Shown here piece by piece: positions 12,610-20,112 of a stretch of 64,000 bases of DNA. Origin of the DNA: Prauserella marina. GTDB lineage: Bacteria > Actinomycetota > Actinomycetes > Mycobacteriales > Pseudonocardiaceae. Numbering within the stretch: position 1 is the stretch's first letter; the number at the start of each line of letters is the position of its first letter. Both the position numbers and the translations under genes were made by a program. The notes under the pieces are model-generated. The model saw only the letters and a program-made list of their open reading frames with translations, ran no database searches and had not been told where the DNA came from. Where the stretch lies: NCBI RefSeq assembly GCF_002240355.1, contig NZ_CP016353.1:1-64000 (forward strand), written 5' to 3'.

Positions 12610-13071
12610 TCAGTTCGATACGGGAGCCTCGGGCCAATAGCGTCGCTTCGCAAAGAGAATGTGGGCGGCGTGGACGGCTGTGAAGACGCACGATGCCCAG
12701 GTCAGAACAAACATCATCCTTCCGCCGTCGCTGAGGGTTGCCGGAACGAGGTTGCTGGCGCCTGCTTTGAAAGTGAGCATGAGTGCCGCGAGTGCGGCCA
12801 GCGTGGACGCAATGATGGGGAGCACGGGAGAAGTCGGCGGGCGCAGGTACATATAAGCGGATATCGCGACGAAGGAACCCAGAATTATCAGACTTATCAG
12901 TCCTATGCTGGCGCCGCGAGGGGTTCCGACGAGTTCCCAAATCGAATAATAGGTGATGGTGTATTCGTCGTTGTCCACGTTGTTGTAAAGCCTGACACCG
13001 CTCAGTGTCAGTCCGAGTACGGCTATCGGCGGGTAGAACGCTTGGTACGCGGGAACCGGCGACGTGGTCAT
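12610..13071 (-). CDS. Hypothetical four-helix membrane protein
   Basis: 153 aa, unrecognised. Hydrophobic segments fall at about residues 10-25, 54-75 (GLISLIILGSFVAISAYMY), 83-102 and 121-143. GAGGATGGATACTG precedes the ATG. The gene is transcribed against its neighbours, and its DNA is somewhat less GC-rich than the flanking core genes, which suits an accessory gene. No function can be assigned. Confidence 0.6.
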   Translation of the reverse strand: MTTSPVPAYQAFYPPIAVLGLTLSGVRLYNNVDNDEYTITYYSIWELVGTPRGASIGLISLIILGSFVAISAYMYLRPPTSPVLPIIASTLAALAALMLTFKAGASNLVPATLSDGGRMMFVLTWASCVFTAVHAAHILFAKRRYWPEAPVSN

Positions 13072-13316
13072 CAGTATCCATCCTCGTATGGCGCGGGGTT
13101 CGAAAAAATATGGCTGGGAAGAGTTCTAGTGCTTGGTCGAAAGGCAGTGTGAATGAGTTCGTATCCCCCTGGTCGAAATATTTCCCGGACTCTACTTGAC
13201 AGAGCAGGCCGACTTGGCGGACTAGCCCAGATCGATCAGGATTCGAGAAGCCCGTTGCCTTTGTGGCGACTAACGTCGCAAACATCGCAAACCGACCTAC
13301 GACAGGAGCGACAGCG

Positions 13317-13760
13317 GTGGGTGCGTCCAAGAACGAAAGCGGCTTTTCCGAGCGGGAGCGTGCGGCCATGAAGGTACGTGCCGCCGAGGTGAAGAAGGAG
13401 TCGAGTCGAGGTCGAGGCAACAAGGCAGCCGCCGACGAAGCCGCCGTGCTGGCGAAGATCGAGCAGATGGCCGAGCCCGACCGCACCATCGCCGGACGCA
13501 TTCATGCCATCGTCACGGGCAACACCTCCGAATTGGCGCCAAAGCTGTGGTATGGCCAGCCCGCGTATGCGAGAAAAGGCAAGGTCGTGTGCTTCTTCCG
13601 CAGCGGCCAGGATGACAAGGAGCGCTACTCGACCTTCGGGTTCAATCCGGAGGCCAACCTCGACGAAGGCGGATTCTGGCCGACATCGTTCGCGGTCAGC
13701 GAGTTGACCGCGAAGGCCGAGAAGGAAATCGCCGCACTCGTCAGGAAGGCGGTGAGCTGA
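13317..13760 (+). CDS. DUF1801 family protein
   Basis: 147 aa from GTG, preceded by CAGGAG. DUF1801 proteins (YdhG-like, SRPBCC-associated) have no firmly known role; some are called iron-chaperone-like. Seen: a Lys/Arg/Glu-rich N-terminal helix, then ELAPKLWYGQPAYARKGKVV and the STFGFNPEANLDEGGFWPTS region characteristic of the family. An upstream in-frame ATG at 13263 exists but lacks a ribosome site and the added residues look non-coding. Confidence 0.75.
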   Translation: MGASKNESGFSERERAAMKVRAAEVKKESSRGRGNKAAADEAAVLAKIEQMAEPDRTIAGRIHAIVTGNTSELAPKLWYGQPAYARKGKVVCFFRSGQDDKERYSTFGFNPEANLDEGGFWPTSFAVSELTAKAEKEIAALVRKAVS

Positions 13761-13793
13761 CCAGCGCCCGCGACGGGATGGAATTCTGGCTGG

Positions 13794-14573
13794 ATGGAGC
13801 TGAATGGCGCCCCCGCGACGGTGGAGCAGTTGAGCGTGCTCGCGCTCGCCAACTACGGCCACTTCACCTCGATGCTCGTTGACGAGGGGCGTGCGCGTGG
13901 CCTGCACCTTCACCTGCAGAGGTTGGCGCGAGACTGTCGCGAGGTGTTCGGCGTGGATCTCGACACCGAGCGGGTACGTCACCACATCCGGCGGGCGCTC
14001 GGTGGGCGCTCCGGTTCGGTGATCGTCAGAGTGACCGTCTACGACCCCGCGCTCGATCTTGGCTCCATCGGGGCGGACGCCGATCCGCATGTCCTCGTGA
14101 CCACCCGGACCGGCCCGCTCGCGCCGCCTTCGCCGTGGCGGCTGCGGTCCACCGTGTACGGGCGCGAGCTGCCCGAGGTGAAGCACGTCGGGTTGTTCGG
14201 AGCACTACATCGGCGCAGGGCCGCGCAGCGTGAAGGCTACGACGACGTGCTCTTCGTGAACGCCGATGGCATCGTTTCCGAGCTCTCGACATCGAACATC
14301 GGGTTCGTCAGGGACGGTGGCGTCTTCTGGCCGCGTTCGGAGTGGCTTCCCGGCGTCACGATGGCGCTGCTGGACGGCGTGCTTGGCGACCTGGCGACCT
14401 GGAAGCCGGTGACGCTGGCCGATGTCCCCTCGATGGATGCTGTCTTCGCGACCAACGCGGCGAGCGGAATTCGCGCCATCGCTGCTGTTGACGCGCATTG
14501 TTTGCCGACCGGACATCCGATGCTGCGGCGACTCGGCGAGATGTACACCGCCATCGCGCCAGAGGTGGTGTGA
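13794..14573 (+). CDS. Class IV PLP aminotransferase family protein
   Basis: 259 aa, fold-type IV PLP enzyme (branched-chain aminotransferase / 4-amino-4-deoxychorismate lyase group). Seen: ALANYGHFTSMLVDEGRARG near the start, LPEVKHVGLFGALHRRR with the probable PLP lysine, GYDDVLFVNADGIVSELSTS, and a C-terminal FATNAASGIRAIAAVD. In this family the last three match phosphate-binding loops. The substrate is unclear. A pabC-like role is conceivable because pabA is at 38668, but that gene is 24 kb away. Ends 7 bp before the AraC gene. Confidence 0.75.
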   Translation: MELNGAPATVEQLSVLALANYGHFTSMLVDEGRARGLHLHLQRLARDCREVFGVDLDTERVRHHIRRALGGRSGSVIVRVTVYDPALDLGSIGADADPHVLVTTRTGPLAPPSPWRLRSTVYGRELPEVKHVGLFGALHRRRAAQREGYDDVLFVNADGIVSELSTSNIGFVRDGGVFWPRSEWLPGVTMALLDGVLGDLATWKPVTLADVPSMDAVFATNAASGIRAIAAVDAHCLPTGHPMLRRLGEMYTAIAPEVV

Positions 14574-14580
14574 TGGGACC

Positions 14581-14973
14581 GTGAGCCGGGCCGTCGAAGA
14601 GACCAACCGTCGCATGCTCAGGGCGAGAGATGCGATGGATCGCGCGTACGCGCAGCCGCTCGACGTTGCCGCGCTGGCCAAGATCGCACACGTATCCGCA
14701 GCGCATTTCACGCGCACGTTCCGGGCGACGTTCGGCGAGACTCCACACCGCTACTTGCAGCGGCGCCGGGTCGAGCGTGCGATGGCCCTGCTGAGGGAGT
14801 CCGATCGCAGCATCACCGACATCTGCTTCGAAGTCGGTTTCGGAAGCCCGGGGACCTTCAGCCGTACTTTCAGCGAGATCGTCGGCAAGTCGCCGAGGCA
14901 GTACCGCAAAGAGGCCGTGGTGACGAAGGTTCCGACGTGTTTCACGATGGCGTGGACGAGGCCGAGCTCCTGA
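14581..14973 (+). CDS. AraC-family regulator, DNA-binding domain only
   Basis: 130 aa from GTG. It contains both AraC helix-turn-helix motifs: LDVAALAKIAHVSAAHFTRT and SITDICFEVGFGSPGTFSRT, followed by IVGKSPRQYRKEA. There is no recognisable effector-binding domain. The frame extends upstream to 14422 inside the aminotransferase gene, but the GTG at 14581, right after that stop, is the natural start. The VOC gene 72 bp downstream is a likely partner or target. Confidence 0.85.
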   Translation: MSRAVEETNRRMLRARDAMDRAYAQPLDVAALAKIAHVSAAHFTRTFRATFGETPHRYLQRRRVERAMALLRESDRSITDICFEVGFGSPGTFSRTFSEIVGKSPRQYRKEAVVTKVPTCFTMAWTRPSS

Positions 14974-15045
14974 ACCGTCGGTCGTGGGGCGCACTGAGCA
15001 GTTTTGGATAAGTTTTCCGCCGCCTCAGGACGTAGCGTTTTTCTC

Positions 15046-15456
15046 ATGTTCAACGCGATCACACACACGCAGATTTACGTCCTTGACCAGGACGAAGCAC
15101 TCGACTTCTACGTAGGGAAGCTCGGTTTCGAGATCAACACGGATGTCGACCTCGGGGACATGCGCTGGTTGAGTGTCAACGTCCCCGGCCGTCCTGACCA
15201 GCAGATTCTGCTGGAGAAGCCGGGAACTCCCGGGACGTCGGCGGAAACGGTCCAGCAGATCCGCGAGCTGGTGACCAAGGGGGCGATGGGGGGCTGGTTC
15301 ATCCTCACCACGGACGACTGCCGCAAGACCTACGAGACCCTGCTGAAGCAGGGTGTCGAATTCACGGACGAACCGACCGAGCGCCCCTACGGCATCGACT
15401 GCGGGCTCAGGGACCCGTTCGGCAACCGGATCAGGTTTACCCAGCTGAACGCCTGA
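15046..15456 (+). CDS. VOC superfamily (glyoxalase/dioxygenase-like) protein
   Basis: 136 aa, vicinal-oxygen-chelate fold. It starts with AITHTQIYVLDQDEALDFYV; a second half repeats the fold (GWFILTTDDCRKTYETLLKQ) and ends in YGIDCGLRDPFGNRIRF, the usual family finish. The metal-ligand positions appear as His6 and a late Asp rather than the Glu of true glyoxalase I, so the substrate is unknown. An AraC regulator next to a VOC protein is a recurrent actinobacterial pair. Confidence 0.82.
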   Translation: MFNAITHTQIYVLDQDEALDFYVGKLGFEINTDVDLGDMRWLSVNVPGRPDQQILLEKPGTPGTSAETVQQIRELVTKGAMGGWFILTTDDCRKTYETLLKQGVEFTDEPTERPYGIDCGLRDPFGNRIRFTQLNA

Positions 15457-15561
15457 CCACTCGATTTGCTGTTTTCGCAAAGTTCTTTGTCGTTGTATCC
15501 CCAACTGTGGATAGTCGGGTCCGGGTCGCCGATACGTGCGACCTCGGACCTGGAGGGATAC

Positions 15562-16524
15562 ATGAGGCACAGGTATGACGTCGTGGTCGTCGGCGGTGGG
15601 GCCGCGGGCCTTGGAGCGGCATTGACGTTGACGCGGGCGCGGCGCTCCGTGCTCGTGGTCGATGCCGGAGAACCACGGAACGCGCCTGCGGGGCACGTGC
15701 ACAACTATCTCGGGAGGGAAGGCATACCTCCCAACGAGCTGCTGGCCGACGGGCGTGCTGAGGTCGCGGGCTACGGCGGCGAGGTCGTCACGGGCAGGGT
15801 CGTCGCGGCCGAACGCCGAGCTGACGACGACTTCGACGTGTTGCTGGATGACGGCCGGTCCGTGTGGGCGAGGCGGTTGCTCCTCGCCACGGGGCTGACC
15901 GACGAGTTGCCCGACGTTCCCGGCCTCGCGGAGCGCTGGGGCACCGACGTGCTGCATTGCCCGTACTGCCACGGGTGGGAAGTGCGTGACCAGGCCATCG
16001 GAGTGCTTTCAACCGGACCGTTCGGGGTCCACCAGGCGTTGTTGTTCCGGCAGTTGACCGGCGACGTCACCCTGCTGGGGCACACCGGGCCGGAACTGTC
16101 CGATGAGCAGGCCGGGCAACTCGCCGCGCGGGGGATTGCCGTGATCGCGGGGGAGGTGACCGGCGTCGAGGTGCGTTCCGAAGGGCTGAGCGGGGTGCGC
16201 CTCGACACCGGTGCGGTGGTTCCACTCGCGGCGCTCGTGGTGTCGCCAAGGATGTCGGCCAACGTCAGTGCGTTCGCGGGACTCGGTGTCGAGGCGACCG
16301 ACCAGTACCTCCAGGGGCATCTGATCGGCAGTTGCGTCGAGGCGGACGCCGCCGGTGCGACGGCGGTGCCCGGGGTGTGGGCGGCGGGCAACGTCACCGC
16401 GGTACAGGCTCAGGTGATCGGTTCGGCAGCTGCCGGAACGATGGCCGCCGCCGCGATCAACGGCGACCTGGTCCAGGAGGACACGCGTCGCGCGGTGGCG
16501 GAGTCGGCCGCGATTTGTTCGTGA
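15562..16524 (+). CDS. FAD-dependent thioredoxin reductase-like oxidoreductase
   Basis: 320 aa, preceded by TGGAGGGATAC. FAD-binding motif VVVGGGAAGLGAALTL at the N terminus, redox motif CPYC at 133-136 in HCPYCHGWEVRD, and a C-terminal GVWAAGNVTAVQAQVIGSA FAD motif. The NADPH-binding fold between them is weak (VLSTGPFGVHQ), so it resembles thioredoxin-reductase-like proteins of uncertain electron donor. It is not the main TrxB-TrxA pair, as no thioredoxin gene is adjacent. Confidence 0.82.
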   Translation: MRHRYDVVVVGGGAAGLGAALTLTRARRSVLVVDAGEPRNAPAGHVHNYLGREGIPPNELLADGRAEVAGYGGEVVTGRVVAAERRADDDFDVLLDDGRSVWARRLLLATGLTDELPDVPGLAERWGTDVLHCPYCHGWEVRDQAIGVLSTGPFGVHQALLFRQLTGDVTLLGHTGPELSDEQAGQLAARGIAVIAGEVTGVEVRSEGLSGVRLDTGAVVPLAALVVSPRMSANVSAFAGLGVEATDQYLQGHLIGSCVEADAAGATAVPGVWAAGNVTAVQAQVIGSAAAGTMAAAAINGDLVQEDTRRAVAESAAICS

Positions 16525-16596
16525 GGGCAGCTATCCCATGGTGCTGCCGTTCGACATCGCGGCCCAAGCTTTCTCTTGGCCCAGCGGTTCTTGATC

Positions 16597-16618
16597 CACG
16601 GTTCCACGTGGAACCGTG
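16597..16618. promoter_or_regulatory. parS-like centromere site
   Basis: A perfect 22 bp palindrome with arms 16597-16607 and 16608-16618. The core GTTCCACGTGGAAC differs from the parS core GTTTCACGTGAAAC only by one symmetric substitution in each half. It is intergenic and about 16.6 kb from dnaA, where ParB sites are expected. It is the only such site I found in the window. Confidence 0.6.
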
Positions 16619-16701
16619 ACTCGACCGCGTGGATGGGCACTGGGTCGAGTGCAGTAGCATTCGTGATGCAGGATCAGCAGGTTGTCGAGGAGGCTCACAC
16701 C

Positions 16702-16893
16702 GTGAAGAAGCTTTTGGCACTCGCCGTGGTCGCGGGTGGCGTTTTCTTCGTGATCAAGCGGAACAAGGACGCAAAGGCTGAGGCGGATCTGTGGCGTGAG
16801 GCCACCGCTCCCGCCGAGCGGCCTCTGGGTGGTGCGTCCTCGAATGGCAGCGCTCCGGCAGCCGCCAGCTCGGACTCCGCGAGCAAGAACTGA
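16702..16893 (+). CDS. DLW-39 family small protein
   Basis: 63 aa from GTG after CGAGGAGG. A short membrane segment (LLALAVVAGGVFFVIKRN) is followed by KDAKAEADLWREAT, containing the DLW signature of this actinobacterial family, and a Ser/Ala tail. The function is unknown. It sits just ahead of tRNA-Ala, as is usual. Confidence 0.85.
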   Translation: MKKLLALAVVAGGVFFVIKRNKDAKAEADLWREATAPAERPLGGASSNGSAPAAASSDSASKN

Positions 16894-16929
16894 AACTCCG
16901 CCGCGGGCGGTGACTTCCGCCCGCGGTTC

Positions 16930-17002
16930 GGGGCTGTAGCTCAATTGGTAGAGCGCCGCTTTTGCAAGGCGGAGGTCAGGGGTTCGATTCCCCTCAGCTC
17001 CA
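16930..17002 (+). tRNA. tRNA-Ala (TGC)
   Basis: 73-base cloverleaf with acceptor GGGGCTG/CAGCTCC (one G-T pair), anticodon loop TTTGCAA giving anticodon TGC at 16963-16965, and T-loop GGTTCGATTCC. No encoded CCA. The putative defence island begins 100 bp downstream. Confidence 0.97.
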
Positions 17003-17103
17003 CACGATCTAATTGGGTCAGCTGACCTTCTCTTTGACTCGGGTCGTTGCTACCCGCGCACGGTGTCGCAACTCGGCGCGTTGTAGTGTGTTTTCACGGT
17101 AGA

Positions 17104-17584
17104 TCAGCTACCTTCGAACCCATGTTCGATGGCGGTGGTGACTCGTTTGAAGGCGGTGTCCAGGGGCTCGTGTTCCCAGATGCGGATCACCACCCACCCC
17201 GCCGCGACCAGCACCTCGTCAGCTCGTCGATCGCGTTCGACGTTGCGCCGAAGCTTCGGTGTCCAGTACCAGTCGTTGGTCGTCGGCTGCCTTCCGTGTT
17301 CGGGACACGCATGCCAGAAGCAGCCATCCACGAAGACGGCGATTTTACGAGCAGTGAAGACGATGTCCGGCCGGACCTTGACCCCGTCTTCGAATCGGAG
17401 CAGATGATCTTTCCCGGTAGCGCAGGCCGTGCTGGTGAAGGGCGCTCCGCAACACGATCTCAGGCTTGGTTTCGGATCGGCGGTTGGCTCGCATATTCCG
17501 CGATCGACCCTCGTTCAGCGGGGCAGGGTAGAGGCCTTTGGCATGCGCTTCTGCGCGGCGGGCACTGTGGTCTTCGTCCGGCAC
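17104..17584 (-). pseudogene. vsr: Very short patch repair endonuclease, frameshifted
   Basis: Vsr nicks T:G mismatches produced by deamination of 5-methylcytosine and normally accompanies a C5 methyltransferase. The N-terminal part (17345-17584) reads NMRANRRSETKPEIVLRSAL then HQHGLRYR and runs into a stop. The C-terminal part (17104 to about 17410, a different frame) reads KIAVFVDGCFWHACPEHGRQ, RRNVERDRRADEVL and GWVVIRIWEHE. The break maps to 17410-17417, where the minus strand reads TACCGGGAAAGAT; removing one G restores an uninterrupted RYRKDHLLRFEDGVKVRPDI. So it is a +1 frameshift, either a true mutation or a homopolymer sequencing error. Convergent partner is none; dcm is divergent, 104 bp away. 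Confidence 0.85.
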
Positions 17585-17688
17585 GATCCTCCTGTGCGGC
17601 AGGTGCCTTTACGTGGTTCGCGGTCGTGCCGGAAGATACCTCAGGTTCGCCGTATGTCTGAAGATCCAAAATTTGAGGGGTAGGGCCT

Positions 17689-19065
17689 GTGGCAATCCCT
17701 GAAGCCGAGAAGCCGTTGAAGGTTGTCGAGATATGCGCCGGCGCGGGCGGTCAGGCTCTTGGGCTCAAGCAGGCTGGCTTCGAGCACGAGCTTGCGATCG
17801 AACTTGATCCCACGGCGGCCGACACTCTTAGAAGGAACCTGCGCGCTTGGCACGGGTTTCCGGAGAGGGCGGAGCCTGAGTCTTCCCGTGCAATGAAGAG
17901 CAAAGCTAAGAAACCGCTCGTTAGGACCTCCGTCGAGATCGTCGATGGTGTGATCACCGGCGACGTTGCCGCTGAAGAGGTCTGGGAAAAAGCCCACAAA
18001 TCCGGTGTCGCCCTCCCGGAGGGGTTCGATCTGTTAGCAGGGGGAGTGCCGTGCCCTCCGTTTAGCCTGGCTGGCCAGCAGCGAGGTTCGACGGACGAGC
18101 GTGACCTATTCGCGTGGGCGGTGCATCAGTGCCAGATACTCAAGCCGCGCGCCCTGCTCCTCGAAAACGTCCGTGGTCTCAGCATGCCGAGGTTTTCCGG
18201 GTATCGGCAGGAGATCCTGGACCGGCTGATCGACATGAAGTATGTCGCCGAGTGGCGGCTGCTTAACGCCTCCGACTTCGGTGTGCCGCAACTCCGGCCG
18301 CGGTTTGTTCTGATAGCACTTCAAGAGGAATTTGCGCCCTATTTCCACTGGCCAGAGCCACAAGGCGATCCGCTCACGGTGGGGGAAACCCTGCGCGATT
18401 TGATGGGTGCCCGTGGCTGGAAAGGGCTGGATCAGTGGGTGGCGCAGGCGAACAACATCGCGCCCACGGTCGTCGGCGGATCGAAGAAACATGGTGGTGC
18501 CGATTTGGGCCCGACTCGCGCCAAGAAGGCATGGGCGCAGCTGGGGGTGGATGCCTGGGGTATCGCTGACCACCCGCCGGCTGAGGACGACGTCTTCGAG
18601 GTTGGGCCTAAGCTTACTACTGAAATGGTGCAGCTCCTCCAGGGATGGCCGCCGTCTGAATGTCGGTTCGCGGGACTGAAGACCTCGAAGTATCGGCAGG
18701 TCGGGAACGCGTTTCCCCCACCAGTTGCCAAGGCAGTGGGCCTAGCGATTAAGTCGGCGCTGCTCAAGCATGGGGACGCGGTCGATCGCGACATTGATAC
18801 GACGCACGATCCGATCTACCGTGCGCTGCGTAACAGTGGCGGTTTCATGACCGCGGCGCAGATCTCCAGGGCAGTTGGCAAGGAGCTTGAGGCGCACGAG
18901 CTGGAGCATCGGATCTCTTTGCTGAGCAAAGACTTCGAGGTCGAGATCCAGGTGAACAAGAACAATGTCGCCGCGTTCAAACTGGGCGAATTCCGGGCGT
19001 TTGTCGGCCAGGCCAACCACCTTCGGCACGATCTGTTCAATAAGAACAAGTCAAAGATCAGCTGA
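17689..19065 (+). CDS. C5-cytosine DNA methyltransferase
   Basis: 458 aa from GTG. Makes 5-methylcytosine in a specific site that cannot be read from sequence. Motif I is EICAGAGGQALGLKQAG (14-30). Motif IV is PCPPFSLAGQQRG with catalytic Cys122, motif VI is ENVRGL (160-164), motif VIII is QLRPRFVLIAL (201-211) and motif X is YRQVGNAFPPPVA (335-347). The target-recognition region between VIII and X is short. After motif X there is about 110 residues (350-458) resembling a winged helix (FMTAAQISRAVGKELEAHEL), not part of the core enzyme. It lies between the broken vsr and the putative defence operon, and probably protects self DNA. Confidence 0.92.
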   Translation: MAIPEAEKPLKVVEICAGAGGQALGLKQAGFEHELAIELDPTAADTLRRNLRAWHGFPERAEPESSRAMKSKAKKPLVRTSVEIVDGVITGDVAAEEVWEKAHKSGVALPEGFDLLAGGVPCPPFSLAGQQRGSTDERDLFAWAVHQCQILKPRALLLENVRGLSMPRFSGYRQEILDRLIDMKYVAEWRLLNASDFGVPQLRPRFVLIALQEEFAPYFHWPEPQGDPLTVGETLRDLMGARGWKGLDQWVAQANNIAPTVVGGSKKHGGADLGPTRAKKAWAQLGVDAWGIADHPPAEDDVFEVGPKLTTEMVQLLQGWPPSECRFAGLKTSKYRQVGNAFPPPVAKAVGLAIKSALLKHGDAVDRDIDTTHDPIYRALRNSGGFMTAAQISRAVGKELEAHELEHRISLLSKDFEVEIQVNKNNVAAFKLGEFRAFVGQANHLRHDLFNKNKSKIS

Positions 19066-19106
19066 GCGGAGTGCTGCCGCCGGCAAGGTTATCTTGACCT
19101 CTGCAG

Positions 19107-19862
19107 TCAGATGATCATCCTCAGCAGGGCGTCGGCATCTCCTGGCAGCTGGTGTTCACGCAGCGTAATCGACAACCGGATAACCTGTCGCTGATCCTCG
19201 CGCCCGCAGATCTGAACCAGAGTGTCGGCCAGGTCGTCGTACTGCTCGGCACGCAAGTGTGCGACGGATAGGGCGAGCTCGTCAGTGTCGAGGTGCTCAG
19301 ACAGTCGCGACAGCAACGTCACGGTTTGTTCGTACTGGCCCAGCTTGGCCAATTGGATCACTTCGGTCGCCGCCTGCGGCGCCGGTCGCCCCGCAAACTT
19401 GTTGCCCTGCCGGTCCCCGGTTTCGCGGGGGACCGGCAGGGCAATAGGCGTGGCATTGCCGACCCCCAGTTCGTCGATACGGCGCTCCGCCTCATCAAGC
19501 TTGTGTACCGCAGACGCCTGACGAGCTGTGCGCCTGCGACCGTCCACGCCTTCTGCGTGCTGGCGCATACTCAGCAGTTCCTCGCAGGTCAATGGGAGGA
19601 TGCCAGTGGTCAGCTCACTGATCGCCTTGTGGAACTTTTGGACGAAGTCTTCGGTTGGGAGATTTTTGCCCTGGAGATATCTGCAAAGACTTGACCTGCT
19701 TGCGTAGCTGGCCTCCATGGCTTTGAGCAGCTTGGACTGAGACGTCCGCCTGCCATCGACAGCGGGAATGCTGTCGTACATGTCCCGCAGTGCGTTGGCG
19801 AAGCGCTGCCGTTCCTCGGGCAGGTCCTTGCTGATCGTTGACCGGAGCTCCCCAGGCCGCAT
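19107..19862 (-). CDS. Helix-turn-helix regulator with C-terminal helical repeats
   Basis: 251 aa. Residues about 38-85 (SQSKLLKAMEASYASRSSLC, then RYLQGKNLPTEDFVQKF) look like an XRE-type helix-turn-helix. Residues 150-251 are Leu/Ala-rich helices with TPR-like spacing (AKLGQYEQTVTLLSRLSEHL). Similar HTH-plus-helical proteins are common regulators in Streptomyces and relatives. The gene is divergent from the operon starting at 20113, and the gap between them holds the palindromes at 19924-19999, so it probably controls both itself and the operon. It converges on dcm, 41 bp apart. Confidence 0.7.
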   Translation of the reverse strand: MRPGELRSTISKDLPEERQRFANALRDMYDSIPAVDGRRTSQSKLLKAMEASYASRSSLCRYLQGKNLPTEDFVQKFHKAISELTTGILPLTCEELLSMRQHAEGVDGRRRTARQASAVHKLDEAERRIDELGVGNATPIALPVPRETGDRQGNKFAGRPAPQAATEVIQLAKLGQYEQTVTLLSRLSEHLDTDELALSVAHLRAEQYDDLADTLVQICGREDQRQVIRLSITLREHQLPGDADALLRMII

Positions 19863-19923
19863 CCCAGCCCCTTACCGCTTGTGTGCAATTCCGCCGAATT
19901 CTACGCCTTGATGGCGCCTCTGA

Positions 19924-19999
19924 GTGTTGCGCAGTACATTGCGCAACACAAATTTCTATTTCTTGTTGCGCAATACCTGCAAGAACATCTTGCAACAAG
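19924..19999. promoter_or_regulatory. Cluster of palindromic operator-like sites
   Basis: First site: arms GTGTTGCGCA (19924-19933) and TGCGCAACAC (19940-19949), 6 bp apart. Second: TTGCGCAA at 19966-19973. Third: TGCAAGA (19978-19984) and TCTTGCA (19988-19994). An outer repeat CTTGTTGC (19962-19969)/GCAACAAG (19992-19999) encloses the last two. All are perfect. They lie in the 250-base gap between the divergent HTH gene and the operon at 20113, a typical place for operators. Confidence 0.75.
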
Positions 20000-20112
20000 A
20001 AATGCTGGCTAGTTGCTCCTGCGGTGTGCTCTTCTGGTCTTAAGAACCGTCGAGTATGTATGACGCTTGGGCGGCCATAGGCTGCTATGCGATTCGGCCT
20101 TAGGAGGAACGG

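Noticed and set aside
15506-15514. TGTGGATAG DnaA-like box before the reductase gene
   Set aside because: Single, imperfect match with no partner box within 100 bp.
17047-17661. Open 204-codon frame on the + strand across the vsr region
   Set aside because: It is the antisense shadow of vsr; the minus strand encodes the conserved FVDGCFWHACPEHG and RNVERDRRAD motifs.
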